Source: Caryophanales bacterium UBA784
GTDB lineage: Bacteria; Bacillota_I; Bacilli_A; RFN20; CAG-288
Reading direction: 5' to 3'
Assembly (NCBI GenBank): GCA_002297045.1
Contig: DBJE01000002.1
Coordinates: 1-45,216 of the forward strand
Length of the DNA stretch: 45,216 nucleotides
Position numbers and translations under genes: made by a program. A model generated the notes under the pieces. That model saw only the letters and a list, made by a program, of their open reading frames with translations. It had not been told where the DNA came from and did not search any database. Below, piece by piece: positions 34,428-43,149 of this stretch (the stretch's first letter is position 1; each line of letters begins with the position of its first letter).

Positions 34428-34682
34428 ATTATGTTCCACATAGGAATAGGGCTGATCCGGCTCGACATCGTCACTGTCTTCCGAACTGGAGGAGAGATGG
34501 TTGTCATCCCGGATGATATCCTGGTCTTCTGTGGAGATTTCCTGTTCTTTCTCCAGTTTGGAAAAGTCTCCCCTTGTTGCATGTCCGGTGCCGACGATAT
34601 CTAACGGGACATGTTTATGGCAGTAAGGACAGTTCCAGTCATAGTCAGGAATCTCTTTATGGCAATAGGGACAGGTTCTCAT
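34410..34682 (-). CDS. Small zinc-ribbon protein
   Basis: A 90-residue protein. Two CPYCHK knuckles (residues 4-9 and 18-23, each CxxC) form a zinc ribbon; the rest is acidic and probably disordered (SSSSEDSDDVEPD). AAGGAG precedes the ATG by eight bases. Proteins of this type often act as adaptors or regulators, but no partner is indicated. Its 3' end overlaps the terminator hairpin of glpK. Confidence 0.8.
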   Translation of the reverse strand: MRTCPYCHKEIPDYDWNCPYCHKHVPLDIVGTGHATRGDFSKLEKEQEISTEDQDIIRDDNHLSSSSEDSDDVEPDQPYSYVEHNNGDRD

Positions 34683-34775
34683 TTCTTCATTCTCCTTATT
34701 GTTATTATTTTAGTTAAGGAAGGATGGAAAATACAGAAAAAAGCAACTTTAAATAGATTTTTCGGGTGTATGGAT

Positions 34776-34805
34776 TTGAAAATCGTATTGCCTTTCGCCT
34801 ATAAT
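34776..34805 (+). promoter_or_regulatory. Promoter of the HAD-family gene
   Basis: TTGAAA (34776-34781), 18-base spacer, TATAAT (34800-34805), then GGAGG seven bases before the ATG at 34838. Confidence 0.7.
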
Positions 34806-34837
34806 GAAAAAAAGAAATAATCGGCGGAGGTGTAAAG

Positions 34838-35686
34838 ATGAACAAGAAGACGATTGTTGCCTTTGTCTATGATTTCGACCATACCTTATCCACAACCGAT
34901 AGGCAGAACTATTCTTTCATTCCCTCTTTGGATATTAAAACCGGAGAGTTCTGGTCTCTTGCCAATGAAAGGACAAAGAAGGAAAAAAGGGATCCCCTTC
35001 TTGCCTATAGGTACCTTAGGCTCAGGGAATCAAAAAAGCGCAATCTTCCTATTTCCCGGGAAGCCTTTCAGAAGTTCGGGAAAGACATTCAGTTCTTCCC
35101 GGGCGTGGAAGATTTCTTTCCCCGGATCAACGAATATGGAAAAAGCAAAGGCGTCGAAGTCCAGCATTATGTGATTTCTTCCGGAAACCGGGAAATCATC
35201 GAAGGCTGCAAAATCTTCCCCTACTTCAAGGAAGTCTTTGCCTGTGAATACTACTATGCCAACGGGGAGGCCACCTGGCCGAAATCCGTTGTAAACTATA
35301 CCACAAAGACCCAGTATCTTTATCGAATCAATAAGGGAGTCCTGGATATCGGAGAGAACGACAAGGTCAATGCCTCAAGGCCGGATGAAGATAAACCGAT
35401 TCCTTTCGAAAACAGGGTGTATATCGCCGACGGGGAGACGGATGTCCCTTGCAGGAAGACGGTACGGAATAACGGCGGGTATGCGATCGCCGTCTATGAC
35501 AAAAGAAAGAAAAAGCCGGCAGCCCGGCTGTTTAATGAACATCGCGTCGATTTTCTTTGCGAAGCCGACTATTCTGCCGGTTCCCTTAGGGATAAGATTG
35601 CAAAGCTGATTATTGATAAGGTCGGACCAAGGGATTCTTTGGTCAAAAGGCACTACCGGCAAATCGATGAAGAAGGAGTCAAGTAG
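34838..35686 (+). CDS. HAD-superfamily phosphatase-like hydrolase
   Basis: A 282-residue cytoplasmic protein. HAD motif I is DFDHTL (13-18; nucleophile Asp13 and acid Asp15), motif II is VISSG near 119 and motif IV is IADGETDVPC near 200. A Lys for motif III is probably the one in YTTKTQYLYR. The combination resembles HAD phosphatases of the phosphoserine-phosphatase type, but the substrate is unknown. Monocistronic, with a good promoter. Its 3' end overlaps the convergent rsmI by eight bases. Confidence 0.88.
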   Translation: MNKKTIVAFVYDFDHTLSTTDRQNYSFIPSLDIKTGEFWSLANERTKKEKRDPLLAYRYLRLRESKKRNLPISREAFQKFGKDIQFFPGVEDFFPRINEYGKSKGVEVQHYVISSGNREIIEGCKIFPYFKEVFACEYYYANGEATWPKSVVNYTTKTQYLYRINKGVLDIGENDKVNASRPDEDKPIPFENRVYIADGETDVPCRKTVRNNGGYAIAVYDKRKKKPAARLFNEHRVDFLCEADYSAGSLRDKIAKLIIDKVGPRDSLVKRHYRQIDEEGVK

Positions 35687-36557
35687 ACGACTTCTTCCTC
35701 TCTAAGGCAAGCTGATAGACCCTGTTCTTCTTGACACCTGTTTCCTTAGCAATGGATTTTGACAAGGAAAGGAGGGATTCCCCTTCCTTCCTTTTTTCTT
35801 TTATCCTCTTTTTCAGACCATCCTCGCTGATCGTCTTCTTTTCTTTGCATCCGCTGATGATCAGGATACATTCCCCTTTGACTTCCTCTTGGATGCTATC
35901 ATAAAGTTCTTGAAGTGTTCCTAGGTTGCTTTCCTCGTGAATCTTTGTTAATTCACGGACAAGGTTTCCTATTCTGTCTTTTCCGAAGACTTCGATCCTA
36001 ATGGAGATGGTCGCTTTGACCCGTTTTGGGGATTCATAAAAAATCAGTGTCTCTTCTCTGTCCTTAAGAAGGGTGAGAAAAGACTTCCTCTGTCCTTTCT
36101 TGGTCGGCAGGAAGCCAAAGAAAGAAAAGTCTGCCGAATCGATTCCGGACAGGACAAGGGCGGAAAGGGATGCCGTCGCTCCGGGGAGAAGAGAGACCGG
36201 ACAGCCTTTTTCATAGCAGGTCTGGACTAAAAGGGCACCGGGATCGGATATCCCAGGCCTTCCGGCATCTGAGCAGTAGGCGAGCCTAAGCTTTTCCTTC
36301 CTTACCTTATCGACAAGCTTTTCGGCTTCCTTTTTTTCGTTCTGTGCATAAAGGGAAACTAGCCTTTTCGGTTTGATTTGGTAGGAAGAAAGAAGGAGTC
36401 CGGTGTTTCTTGTGTCTTCGCAGGCGATGATATCTGCTTCCTTGAAGATGCGTAAAGCCCGAAGGGTAATGTCTTCCTTGTTTCCTATTGGAGTAGAGAC
36501 AAGAAGGACTAGAGGCTTCTCTTCCTTCTTTGTATAAGGACTATTTCTTCTCCTCAT
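35679..36557 (-). CDS. rsmI: 16S rRNA 2'-O-methyltransferase RsmI
   Basis: A 292-residue SAM-dependent methyltransferase of the tetrapyrrole methylase fold, which methylates the 2'-OH of C1402 in 16S rRNA. It shows LVSTPIGNKEDITLRAL near the N-terminus, CEDTRNT, SDAGRPGISDPG (the usual Met of DAGMPGISDPG is Arg here) and LPGATASLSALVLSG. It is the last gene of the dnaX operon; its start overlaps ricT by 17 bases. A Met close to the LVLLVSTPIGN segment would make a slightly shorter protein, but no internal ATG is available. Confidence 0.95.
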   Translation of the reverse strand: MRRRNSPYTKKEEKPLVLLVSTPIGNKEDITLRALRIFKEADIIACEDTRNTGLLLSSYQIKPKRLVSLYAQNEKKEAEKLVDKVRKEKLRLAYCSDAGRPGISDPGALLVQTCYEKGCPVSLLPGATASLSALVLSGIDSADFSFFGFLPTKKGQRKSFLTLLKDREETLIFYESPKRVKATISIRIEVFGKDRIGNLVRELTKIHEESNLGTLQELYDSIQEEVKGECILIISGCKEKKTISEDGLKKRIKEKRKEGESLLSLSKSIAKETGVKKNRVYQLALERKKSST

Positions 36558-37848
36558 CTTTTTTCTTTGCTTCCCCTGTCGGCTTAACGCTTAAAACGGA
36601 TTTGTCAGCAATCTGTGAGACCGGGATAAAGCCGGACTGATGACCTGTAGATGGACGGGAGAAAGAATGGCCGGTATTCTTCCGCTGGTTGTTTCCACCG
36701 AAAGACCGGGAAGAAGAATTCGGCCGTCTGCTTTGGAAACTGCTGCGGCCGAACGATGTGTTCCCTGTCTGTTTTCCAGTCTGATTCTGTGCAGAGCCAT
36801 TGCCTGGCTTCTTATTCTGGATTGGCTTCTGTCCTTGATTATTATTGGGACGGCGGGGATTCCTCTTTGCCTGCTGGCTAAGATAGTTTTTCCGTTGCTC
36901 TTCCCTGTTTTTGATTTGATTGATCCGGTTCTCGGTATCTTTGATTCCGTGTCCGGAGAGGTCAACACCGGTATTAATGTCGACATCCTTAAGAAGAAGA
37001 GAGTCATCTTCCTTCGGAAGTCCCTTCTTGACCCGTTCAAACTCTTCCTTGGAGAAAGTTTCATAGATCTTCCGTTTCTTCCTGTCTCCCTCTTCGTAAA
37101 AGGCGGTGATGGAACCGGTGAAGACATTAAGTCCGGAAACCTTATATTCCTTATCCTCATAGGTAAACTTGGAATTGATCTTTGGGAAGAGAGGACGAAG
37201 CTTGGAATAGGTGTCATCCTCGAATTTCAGACAGCACCTAAGTTTCCCGCAGATGCCGGATAGCTTCCTGTTGTTGACGGGAAGGAACTGGTTCTTCGCC
37301 CTGCTGACGGAAATCGTGGCGAAGTTCTTCCTAAAAGAAGAACAGCAGGTGGGTAGTCCGCAAGGACCAAGCGCACCGAAAAGTCTCACCTCATCCCGGT
37401 ATCCGATCTGTCGGAACTCAATCCGCATTTTGAAGACTTCGGAAAGGTTGCGGACTAATTGGCGGAAGTCTACCCGCTTATCGGACACAAAAGTGATGAC
37501 GACTTTGTTGTCGTACAAATCAAGATAAGAATGAAGGACGTGCCTATCAAGCTGGAGCTGTTTCGCCTCTTTCTGTGCACGGGATGAGATTTCCTCTCCC
37601 CGCTTTTCGGCTTCGGTTAGGAAGCGGAGGTCCCTACTATCAGCTATCCGGCTTATTGGAGTGAAGAGAGAGGAAAAATTCTTTGAATTTTCCTCGTCTT
37701 CCTTTGCAAGTCTTACTTTCTCCACCTTGCCGACGAAAGTCCCATGTTCCGTTTCGACGACAACTCTGTCGTTTATTTTGGCTTCGCTTTGGGAGCTATA
37801 GTATTTCCTGCCCCTAAAATCAAAAGATACACCGAGTAGATATGTCAT
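36541..37848 (-). CDS. ricT: PSP1-domain protein RicT (YaaT) with a long disordered tail
   Basis: A 435-residue protein. The first ~270 residues are the PSP1 domain found in B. subtilis YaaT/RicT, a member of the Y-complex that carries Fe-S clusters and helps RNase Y-dependent mRNA maturation, sporulation and competence. Cys motifs GPCGLPTCCSS and GICGKLRCCLKF are conserved. From about residue 315 the protein continues with a basic, Asn/Gln/Ser/Gly-rich, low-complexity tail of some 120 residues (for example NNNQGQKPIQNKK), which Bacillus YaaT (about 275 residues) lacks. ATGA overlap with holB. Confidence 0.92.
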   Translation of the reverse strand: MTYLLGVSFDFRGRKYYSSQSEAKINDRVVVETEHGTFVGKVEKVRLAKEDEENSKNFSSLFTPISRIADSRDLRFLTEAEKRGEEISSRAQKEAKQLQLDRHVLHSYLDLYDNKVVITFVSDKRVDFRQLVRNLSEVFKMRIEFRQIGYRDEVRLFGALGPCGLPTCCSSFRKNFATISVSRAKNQFLPVNNRKLSGICGKLRCCLKFEDDTYSKLRPLFPKINSKFTYEDKEYKVSGLNVFTGSITAFYEEGDRKKRKIYETFSKEEFERVKKGLPKEDDSLLLKDVDINTGVDLSGHGIKDTENRINQIKNREEQRKNYLSQQAKRNPRRPNNNQGQKPIQNKKPGNGSAQNQTGKQTGNTSFGRSSFQSRRPNSSSRSFGGNNQRKNTGHSFSRPSTGHQSGFIPVSQIADKSVLSVKPTGEAKKKDEEKK

Positions 37849-38840
37849 TTGTTACTTCCTTTCAGTGCCATAATCAGTTTTGCACTGACCAGTGTCGGAT
37901 TAAGATTCAATTGCCGCCTGGAGAGGACTTCGCTGAGAAGTTTCTGCCCTTTCCTGACGTTATCCTTCTTTGCCGAAAGAGAGCGGATGACATCGGTAAA
38001 GGGGTTATCGTCGTCTCTTTCGCCAAGCAGTACCCTAGAGAAGATTTCATTGATGGTTAGGTATAACCAATTATAACACGCGGTTTCTTTCCTCTTACTG
38101 ATTTCTAGAAGTAAAACATAACTTGCCTTGTTCAACGACACAAGCAAGGCGTTAAAGAAATCCTCAGCCGCCTGATACCCAGTGAGGAAACTTCCATCCT
38201 GTTCAATCCTAGTCTTTACTTCATCCCTGTCGGAGAAAAGCCGGGAAAGGATGAAGCATGCCCCGGCAGAAAGATGGATTTTCTTTTTTCCGGAAACAAA
38301 CTCCCTTTCTTCGAGTTTTTTGCAGAAACCTTTCGGATCAATTGGATCAACCCGGATGGAAATCGAACGGGAAAGAATCGTTTTCAGCACCTTATCTGGA
38401 TTATAGGAAGTCAAGAAGGCAACCTGTCCCGATTTCGGTTCTTCCAGGAATTTTAAGATGGCGTTGGCAGCCTCATCCGTCCTATTTTCCACACAATGGA
38501 TGACATAGGTAAGACGGTGTCCTTTCTCAAACGCGGTCTGGGAGAATTTATCTTCTAAGGTATGGATGTCCTCTTTTTTGATGGTCTTGTTCTCTCCGTT
38601 GATAAGAAGAAAATCAGGATGGGTATGGTTGAGAAAACGCTGGCAGGATGGACATTGGTTGCAGGCAAAGACATCTCTTTCACAGGAAAGAGATTGGCTA
38701 AGATACATTGCCGTTTCCTTAAGCGGAGCATTTCTCCGCCCATAAAGGAGATATGCCCCGGCAAGACGATTGCTTTTCCGCGACTGGAGAAACAGTCGGT
38801 AAAGTTTCGGCTCTTTCTCCCTCCTTGTTTGCTTATCCAT
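37845..38840 (-). CDS. holB: DNA polymerase III delta' subunit
   Basis: A 331-residue clamp-loader ATPase-fold subunit. The N-terminal domain carries the zinc Cys cluster CNQCPSCQRFLNH and HPDF, and later the region NAILKFLEEPKSGQVAFLTS, which corresponds to the LLKTLEEPP segment of DnaX. No functional Walker A is expected in delta'. The position between tmk and yaaT is the classical Bacillus order. Overlaps tmk by eight bases and ricT by four. Confidence 0.93.
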   Translation of the reverse strand: MDKQTRREKEPKLYRLFLQSRKSNRLAGAYLLYGRRNAPLKETAMYLSQSLSCERDVFACNQCPSCQRFLNHTHPDFLLINGENKTIKKEDIHTLEDKFSQTAFEKGHRLTYVIHCVENRTDEAANAILKFLEEPKSGQVAFLTSYNPDKVLKTILSRSISIRVDPIDPKGFCKKLEEREFVSGKKKIHLSAGACFILSRLFSDRDEVKTRIEQDGSFLTGYQAAEDFFNALLVSLNKASYVLLLEISKRKETACYNWLYLTINEIFSRVLLGERDDDNPFTDVIRSLSAKKDNVRKGQKLLSEVLSRRQLNLNPTLVSAKLIMALKGSNK

Positions 38841-39465
38841 GGATTTTCTTTAAAATCCTTGCTGATATTTCCTCAGCTTCCTGCTCAATCGTCTGGCTTG
38901 CATCAATACGGATAATCCGCTCAGGGAAACGTTGAAGAAGAAGCTTATAACCTTCGTAGACCTTCTGGTGGAAAGAAAGTTTTTCCCTGTCTAGACGGTC
39001 AACCTGTTGCTGGCGATGAAGGGCAATCCGCTTAAGGCCTTCTTCCGGAAGAAGGTCAAGAAAGAAAGTCCTGTCCGGCCTTGTATTCTCGATGGCGAAC
39101 TTATTAATGGAATAGACCTCTTCCCTTCCGATGCCTCTTGCATATCCTTGATAGGCTAGAGAGGAGTCAAGGTACCGGTCGGAAATGACAAGAGTCCCTT
39201 TGTTCAAGGCAGGGATAACAATTTCGTGGAGATGCTGGCGTCTGCTTGCGGCATAGAGAAGGGCTTCTGTTCTCGCCTCCCTCTCTGTGTTTTTCGGATC
39301 AAGGATGATGGAACGGATTTCCTCTGCAATATGGGAACCGCCGGGTTCTCTTGTCACAATAAAGTCGATTCCTTCCTTTTTCAGTCTTTCGGACACGGCT
39401 TTGATGACACTTGTCTTTCCTACTCCTTCTCCGCCCTCAAAGGTGATGAATAATCCACGTTTCAT
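38833..39465 (-). CDS. tmk: Thymidylate kinase
   Basis: A 210-residue enzyme that makes dTDP from dTMP. It shows the P-loop FEGGEGVGKTS (8-18), TREPGGS, the DRYLDSSLAYQG lid-side motif and basic residues in the lid. Length is typical. Its ATG overlaps the recR stop (ATGA), so both are translationally coupled. Confidence 0.97.
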   Translation of the reverse strand: MKRGLFITFEGGEGVGKTSVIKAVSERLKKEGIDFIVTREPGGSHIAEEIRSIILDPKNTEREARTEALLYAASRRQHLHEIVIPALNKGTLVISDRYLDSSLAYQGYARGIGREEVYSINKFAIENTRPDRTFFLDLLPEEGLKRIALHRQQQVDRLDREKLSFHQKVYEGYKLLLQRFPERIIRIDASQTIEQEAEEISARILKKIHG

Positions 39466-40079
39466 TTGTTTTCTCCTTTGTCGTTCAGTTGGATTCTTCC
39501 TTTCAGGGAAGAAGTTATGGTTAGGTTGTCTAAGTACTCTAGATTGGTTCCCCTAGGAATGCCGTTGGCGAGTTTTGAGACATGCCTATTTGGGTCGTTC
39601 TTATAAAGAGAGGCGATATAAAGAGTTGTCGTCTCTCCTTCTAAGTCCGTCGGCAGGGCCAGAATGATTTCTTTGACATGGTCTCTTTCCACCCGCGCCT
39701 TAAGCTCCGGGATTCCAATGTCGTCCGGAGAAAGATTACGCAGGGGGGAGAGGGTTCCTTTCAGCGTGAAGTACCTGCCTTTGTACCCCTTAGTCTTCTC
39801 AATAGAAAGAATGTCCTTACTGTCCTTGACAATAAGAAGAGTACTCTTGTCTCTTGACCTGTCGCTACAGATTGGACACTTATCGTCATAATAGGTTCCA
39901 CAATTCGGACACCGTTTTACTTTTGTCTCGACTTCTTCGAACGCTTTGATGAAAGCATCCTGTTCTTCCTTTGAAAGGTTAAGGGTCGCATAGGCAAGCC
40001 GCTCGGCTGTCCGTATACCGACTCCGGGTAGCTTTTTGTAGCATTCAATCAGGTCAAGGATTGTCTTAATCGGTTCCAT
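39462..40079 (-). CDS. recR: Recombination protein RecR
   Basis: A 205-residue DNA-binding ring protein that, with RecO, loads RecA on gaps. It has the helix-hairpin-helix KKLPGVGIRTAERLAY, the zinc finger CPNCGTYYDDKCPICSD and a Toprim domain (LLIVKDSKDILSIEKT). The start at 40079 (MEPIKT) fits the family; an open frame 25 codons longer lies inside the upstream gene. It overlaps the ybaB-like gene by 14 bases. Confidence 0.97.
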   Translation of the reverse strand: MEPIKTILDLIECYKKLPGVGIRTAERLAYATLNLSKEEQDAFIKAFEEVETKVKRCPNCGTYYDDKCPICSDRSRDKSTLLIVKDSKDILSIEKTKGYKGRYFTLKGTLSPLRNLSPDDIGIPELKARVERDHVKEIILALPTDLEGETTTLYIASLYKNDPNRHVSKLANGIPRGTNLEYLDNLTITSSLKGRIQLNDKGENK

Positions 40080-40413
40080 TGAGCATGGCTTCCTTCTGAA
40101 GTCTCTCCCTGTCCCGTTGGAAAGAAGACTTGATTTCTTCCCTCTCCGAATCAATGGCGCCTTTCAGGTTTGTCCTTACGGTCAAAAAGGCAGTCTCAAG
40201 CTGAGACTTGCCAGCCGTCTCATAGAATCCTTGGTCGATGGAAACGGAAAGGAGAGTATAGTCTCCCCGCCTTTTTACAATAATCCCCTTAGACTTTCCT
40301 TGGTACTCCTTCCTGCTCAGTTCCTTTATTTTCTCTTGGAATTCTTTTGCCTTGGTCTGAAGAAGGTACCTGTCAGCGGCCTGTTTTGCTTTTTTCCTGT
40401 TTTCGTCTTCCAT
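40066..40413 (-). CDS. YbaB/EbfC-like nucleoid-associated protein (divergent)
   Basis: A 115-residue protein lying between dnaX and recR, where YbaB/EbfC is usually found. The N-terminal helix is strongly charged (MEDENRKKAKQAADRYLLQTK). A central strand-rich part (GIIVKRRGDYTLLSVSIDQGF) resembles the YbaB core, and a C-terminal helix follows. The identification rests largely on gene order because residue identity is low. YbaB dimers bind DNA and nucleoid structures. It begins 15 bases after the dnaX stop. Confidence 0.65.
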   Translation of the reverse strand: MEDENRKKAKQAADRYLLQTKAKEFQEKIKELSRKEYQGKSKGIIVKRRGDYTLLSVSIDQGFYETAGKSQLETAFLTVRTNLKGAIDSEREEIKSSFQRDRERLQKEAMLNGTD

Positions 40414-40428
40414 TGTCGCTTCTCCTTT

Positions 40429-42114
40429 TTAATTCTTTCCCCTCAGTTCGTCAAAGAAGGCGCTTGCCGGGGAGGCAGCTTCCTTCCTTCCGAAGTCAAT
40501 GTCCGGTTTATCCTTTCCTGACTTCTTCCCTGCCTTGAAATCTTTGACGGCAGCAGCAAAGACCGTGGCGGAAACAGGAAGAATATGGAAATCCTTTCCG
40601 GAAATCTTTTTCCTTATTTCCTTGAGCTTTGGCTGTTCTTCTTTCGTATTAATCCGTTCAAGCTGCCTGAGCCTCTTTGTCGTGATGACAAGGATGTCAT
40701 CACTTTTTATCACAGGTGCAAAGGACTCTAGTGCCTTAACTTCCCTTGTAAGGGAGGAATCATTTATCGAACCTAGCCTTGGCCATTTTGCGGCGATTTC
40801 CTTTCTTCCTTCCTTATCGGCATGGTTCCTTAAATAAAGAAGGTCGTCTTCGTCGAATCTGACCTTATCGTCTTTTTCCTTTGCCTCCGGTGAAAGGGAG
40901 ACAAATCCTTTTTCGGATGAAGAAGAGACAATTTCCACTGCTTTTGGTTCTTCTTTCGGAAAAGAAGCGGGCTTTGCCATATCCGTCTTTGGCAGAGAAG
41001 AGGAAACTATTTTTTCTTCTTTCTTCCTTGGTTCGACGGCAACAATTTCACTTTTCCTCCTGTCTAAGAGAGTAAGTTGAAGGTGGGTATAGAGATCATC
41101 GGCGAAACGGTTCTGCCGTTTTGCTTCGATCAGAATCTTAATTTTCTGCCTTGCCGAAGAGAAAGGAAGGGATACTTTCTCCGCCTGTTCCTTGTTCCTC
41201 TTTTCAAGCAGGGAAGGATCCTTTGTCGAAGAGTAGAGAATGATGTCCTTGTATAAATCAATCCTATCATCCATGAAACGGTTGATATCCCTTCCGTCCT
41301 GGTATCGTTTCTGAATGTCTTTGAAGACTTCATCGCTCTTTCTTTCTTCAATATCATTCAAAAGATTGATTTCTTCCCCGATGCTAAGTAATCCAAGGAG
41401 GTCGTTGACGTCTTTGGCCGTGATTTTTTCTCCGGAATAGGAAACGACTTTATCAAGGAGGGAAAGCGAGTCACGTACGCCTCCGTCAGCGAGAGATGCA
41501 ATAAGGTTAAGGGCTTCCGGTTCGTACTGGATATTTTCCTTCGTTAATATCCGTTCCCTGTTTTTGATTAGATCCTGGGTCGAAACCTTGGAAAAGTCAA
41601 AACGCTGGACACGGGAGAGAATGGTCGGAATAATCTTCTGCGGTTCAGTCGTCGCCAGAATGAAAACGACAAATGACGGCGGCTCTTCTAATGTCTTTAA
41701 CAAGGCATTAAAGGCGGAATTCGACCTATTGTGGACTTCGTCGATGATATAGACCTTGTAGCGTGACCTGATAGGCTGATAGGAAACGTTATCGATAAGC
41801 TGGCGGACGGAATCCACCGTGGAATTGCTTGCCGCATCGATTTCGATGACATCCGGCTGGTCTCCCGCTGCGATTGCCTTACAGCTGTCACAGTGAAGAC
41901 ACTGATGGCCGATTCCTTCTTTGCAGTCGAGGGCCTTGGCAAAAAGACGTGCCCTTGTTGTCTTTCCCGTTCCTCTTGGACCACAGAAAAGATAGGCATG
42001 GGCTATTTTGTCTTCCTTGATGGCGTTCTTGAGTGTGGTGACGATAGCCTTCTGACCGACGACTTCGTCAAAGGTCTGCGGACGATATTTGTTATAAAAT
42101 GCCTGGTATGCCAC
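40429..42114 (-). CDS. dnaX: DNA polymerase III gamma/tau subunit
   Basis: A 561-residue clamp-loader ATPase. Walker A GPRGTGKTTRARLF is near residue 45; the zinc Cys cluster is spaced as in the family (CKEGIGHQCLHCDSCKAI). Walker B is IIDEVHNRS and the sensor region is LLKTLEEPPSFVVFILATTEPQK. The C-terminal ~180 residues are the tau part, charged and less conserved. It starts with GTG at 42114; GGAG and a TATAAT (42135-42140) lie upstream. It heads the operon dnaX-ybaB-recR-tmk-holB-ricT-rsmI. Confidence 0.97.
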   Translation of the reverse strand: MAYQAFYNKYRPQTFDEVVGQKAIVTTLKNAIKEDKIAHAYLFCGPRGTGKTTRARLFAKALDCKEGIGHQCLHCDSCKAIAAGDQPDVIEIDAASNSTVDSVRQLIDNVSYQPIRSRYKVYIIDEVHNRSNSAFNALLKTLEEPPSFVVFILATTEPQKIIPTILSRVQRFDFSKVSTQDLIKNRERILTKENIQYEPEALNLIASLADGGVRDSLSLLDKVVSYSGEKITAKDVNDLLGLLSIGEEINLLNDIEERKSDEVFKDIQKRYQDGRDINRFMDDRIDLYKDIILYSSTKDPSLLEKRNKEQAEKVSLPFSSARQKIKILIEAKRQNRFADDLYTHLQLTLLDRRKSEIVAVEPRKKEEKIVSSSLPKTDMAKPASFPKEEPKAVEIVSSSSEKGFVSLSPEAKEKDDKVRFDEDDLLYLRNHADKEGRKEIAAKWPRLGSINDSSLTREVKALESFAPVIKSDDILVITTKRLRQLERINTKEEQPKLKEIRKKISGKDFHILPVSATVFAAAVKDFKAGKKSGKDKPDIDFGRKEAASPASAFFDELRGKN

Positions 42115-42134
42115 GTTTGTCTCTCTCCTTCAAT

Positions 42135-42140
42135 ATTATA
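42135..42140 (-). promoter_or_regulatory. -10 box of the dnaX operon
   Basis: On the minus strand TATAAT sits 20 bases before the GTG start of dnaX, with AAGGAG in between. No clear -35 was seen. Confidence 0.5.
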
Positions 42141-42222
42141 TAACAGGCAGGGGGGATCTTTCTTTTGCTGACGGCAGATATTTCAAGCGGCCTTTTCTTC
42201 TCTTCTGTCTTCCGGAATCGTT

Positions 42223-42228
42223 TATAAT
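42223..42228 (+). promoter_or_regulatory. -10 box of the membrane protein gene (predicted leaderless)
   Basis: A perfect TATAAT ends six bases before the ATG at 42235. There is no Shine-Dalgarno sequence, so the transcript probably begins at the start codon. Confidence 0.6.
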
Positions 42229-42234
42229 GGAAGA

Positions 42235-43149
42235 ATGCAAAGACCGAGGAATCCTTTTACCCGCTTCCTTCTCCGGATCGATAACATCAATCGTATTCTT
42301 GTCCTAGTATCAAGGGCATTTTTCCTCTCCCTGCCTTCCTATATTCTTTTTTATCTTCAGGATGGATATGAATGGAAGACAATCGTCATTCCCTGCCTTA
42401 GGAGGCTAGGTGCGACAATCGGAGTCGGCATTCTCTGCGTCTACAGACCTAGGCGGATGACTTTTGCCTATTTCTTTGAAAGGGCACTTATCCTCTTATC
42501 CATGTTTCTGTCCCAGGCACCTTTCGGAAGGCAGCTTTCTCTTTCCGTCCATCCGATTGTCATTCTTTTCCTTGTTTATTGTCTTTTGGCCAGGTTGGTG
42601 AACCTTCTGTTTCTCGCCTATTACTTCCGGAAGCGTTCCTTTTTCGGAAAGAACTCCAGGAAGGAAGGCACGAACGGAGATGGTCCTTTCGACTTTCTTA
42701 ACGCCGTTCCGACAAACAAGAACATTGAAAACGACCTGAACTCCATTCCCGAAGGCAAGAGGGGAATAATCCTTAAGGAAAGGAAGCAAATCAAGCTTTC
42801 GAAAGTAAGGCGTACGATTGCCTTCTTTCTTGCCATAGTTAGGTTCATTCTTTCCTTTATCCAAAGCGGCAATCCGCATTCTCTGCCTAGTCAGGTTTCT
42901 TTAGTCGGCATTCTCTCTCTTCCCCTGTTCTATGGAGGTTCTCTTCTTTTTCCACGGCATTTCAAATATGGATTCTATTTCAATGGAAGGAGGTTTCTTC
43001 TCTGTGACTATCTTTCCTTTGATTTCCATGGCAAAATCGGAAGTTTCCACTTTTTCTTTTTGGCAGCCAGGATTCTCTTTGGCATAACTTTCCTTGTCTC
43101 CCTTATTGTCGAAGGACGAATCTGGACAGGGTCGAAGGAAGACGATTAG
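42235..43149 (+). CDS. Polytopic membrane protein of unknown function
   Basis: A 304-residue protein with about six hydrophobic segments (roughly 18-40, 50-68, 80-95, 104-128, 192-210, 220-240 and a C-terminal one near 275-292). The loop between the fourth and fifth is long, hydrophilic and basic (SRKEGTNGDG to RKQIKLSKVRR). There is no transporter signature or catalytic motif I recognise. It is divergently placed from dnaX and convergent with prmC, which it overlaps by four bases. Expression from a leaderless promoter is likely. Confidence 0.75.
   Translation: MQRPRNPFTRFLLRIDNINRILVLVSRAFFLSLPSYILFYLQDGYEWKTIVIPCLRRLGATIGVGILCVYRPRRMTFAYFFERALILLSMFLSQAPFGRQLSLSVHPIVILFLVYCLLARLVNLLFLAYYFRKRSFFGKNSRKEGTNGDGPFDFLNAVPTNKNIENDLNSIPEGKRGIILKERKQIKLSKVRRTIAFFLAIVRFILSFIQSGNPHSLPSQVSLVGILSLPLFYGGSLLFPRHFKYGFYFNGRRFLLCDYLSFDFHGKIGSFHFFFLAARILFGITFLVSLIVEGRIWTGSKEDD

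Noticed and set aside
36640..37263. 207-codon plus-strand frame opposite ricT
   Set aside because: Antisense shadow of a conserved gene; no ribosome binding site or recognisable domain.
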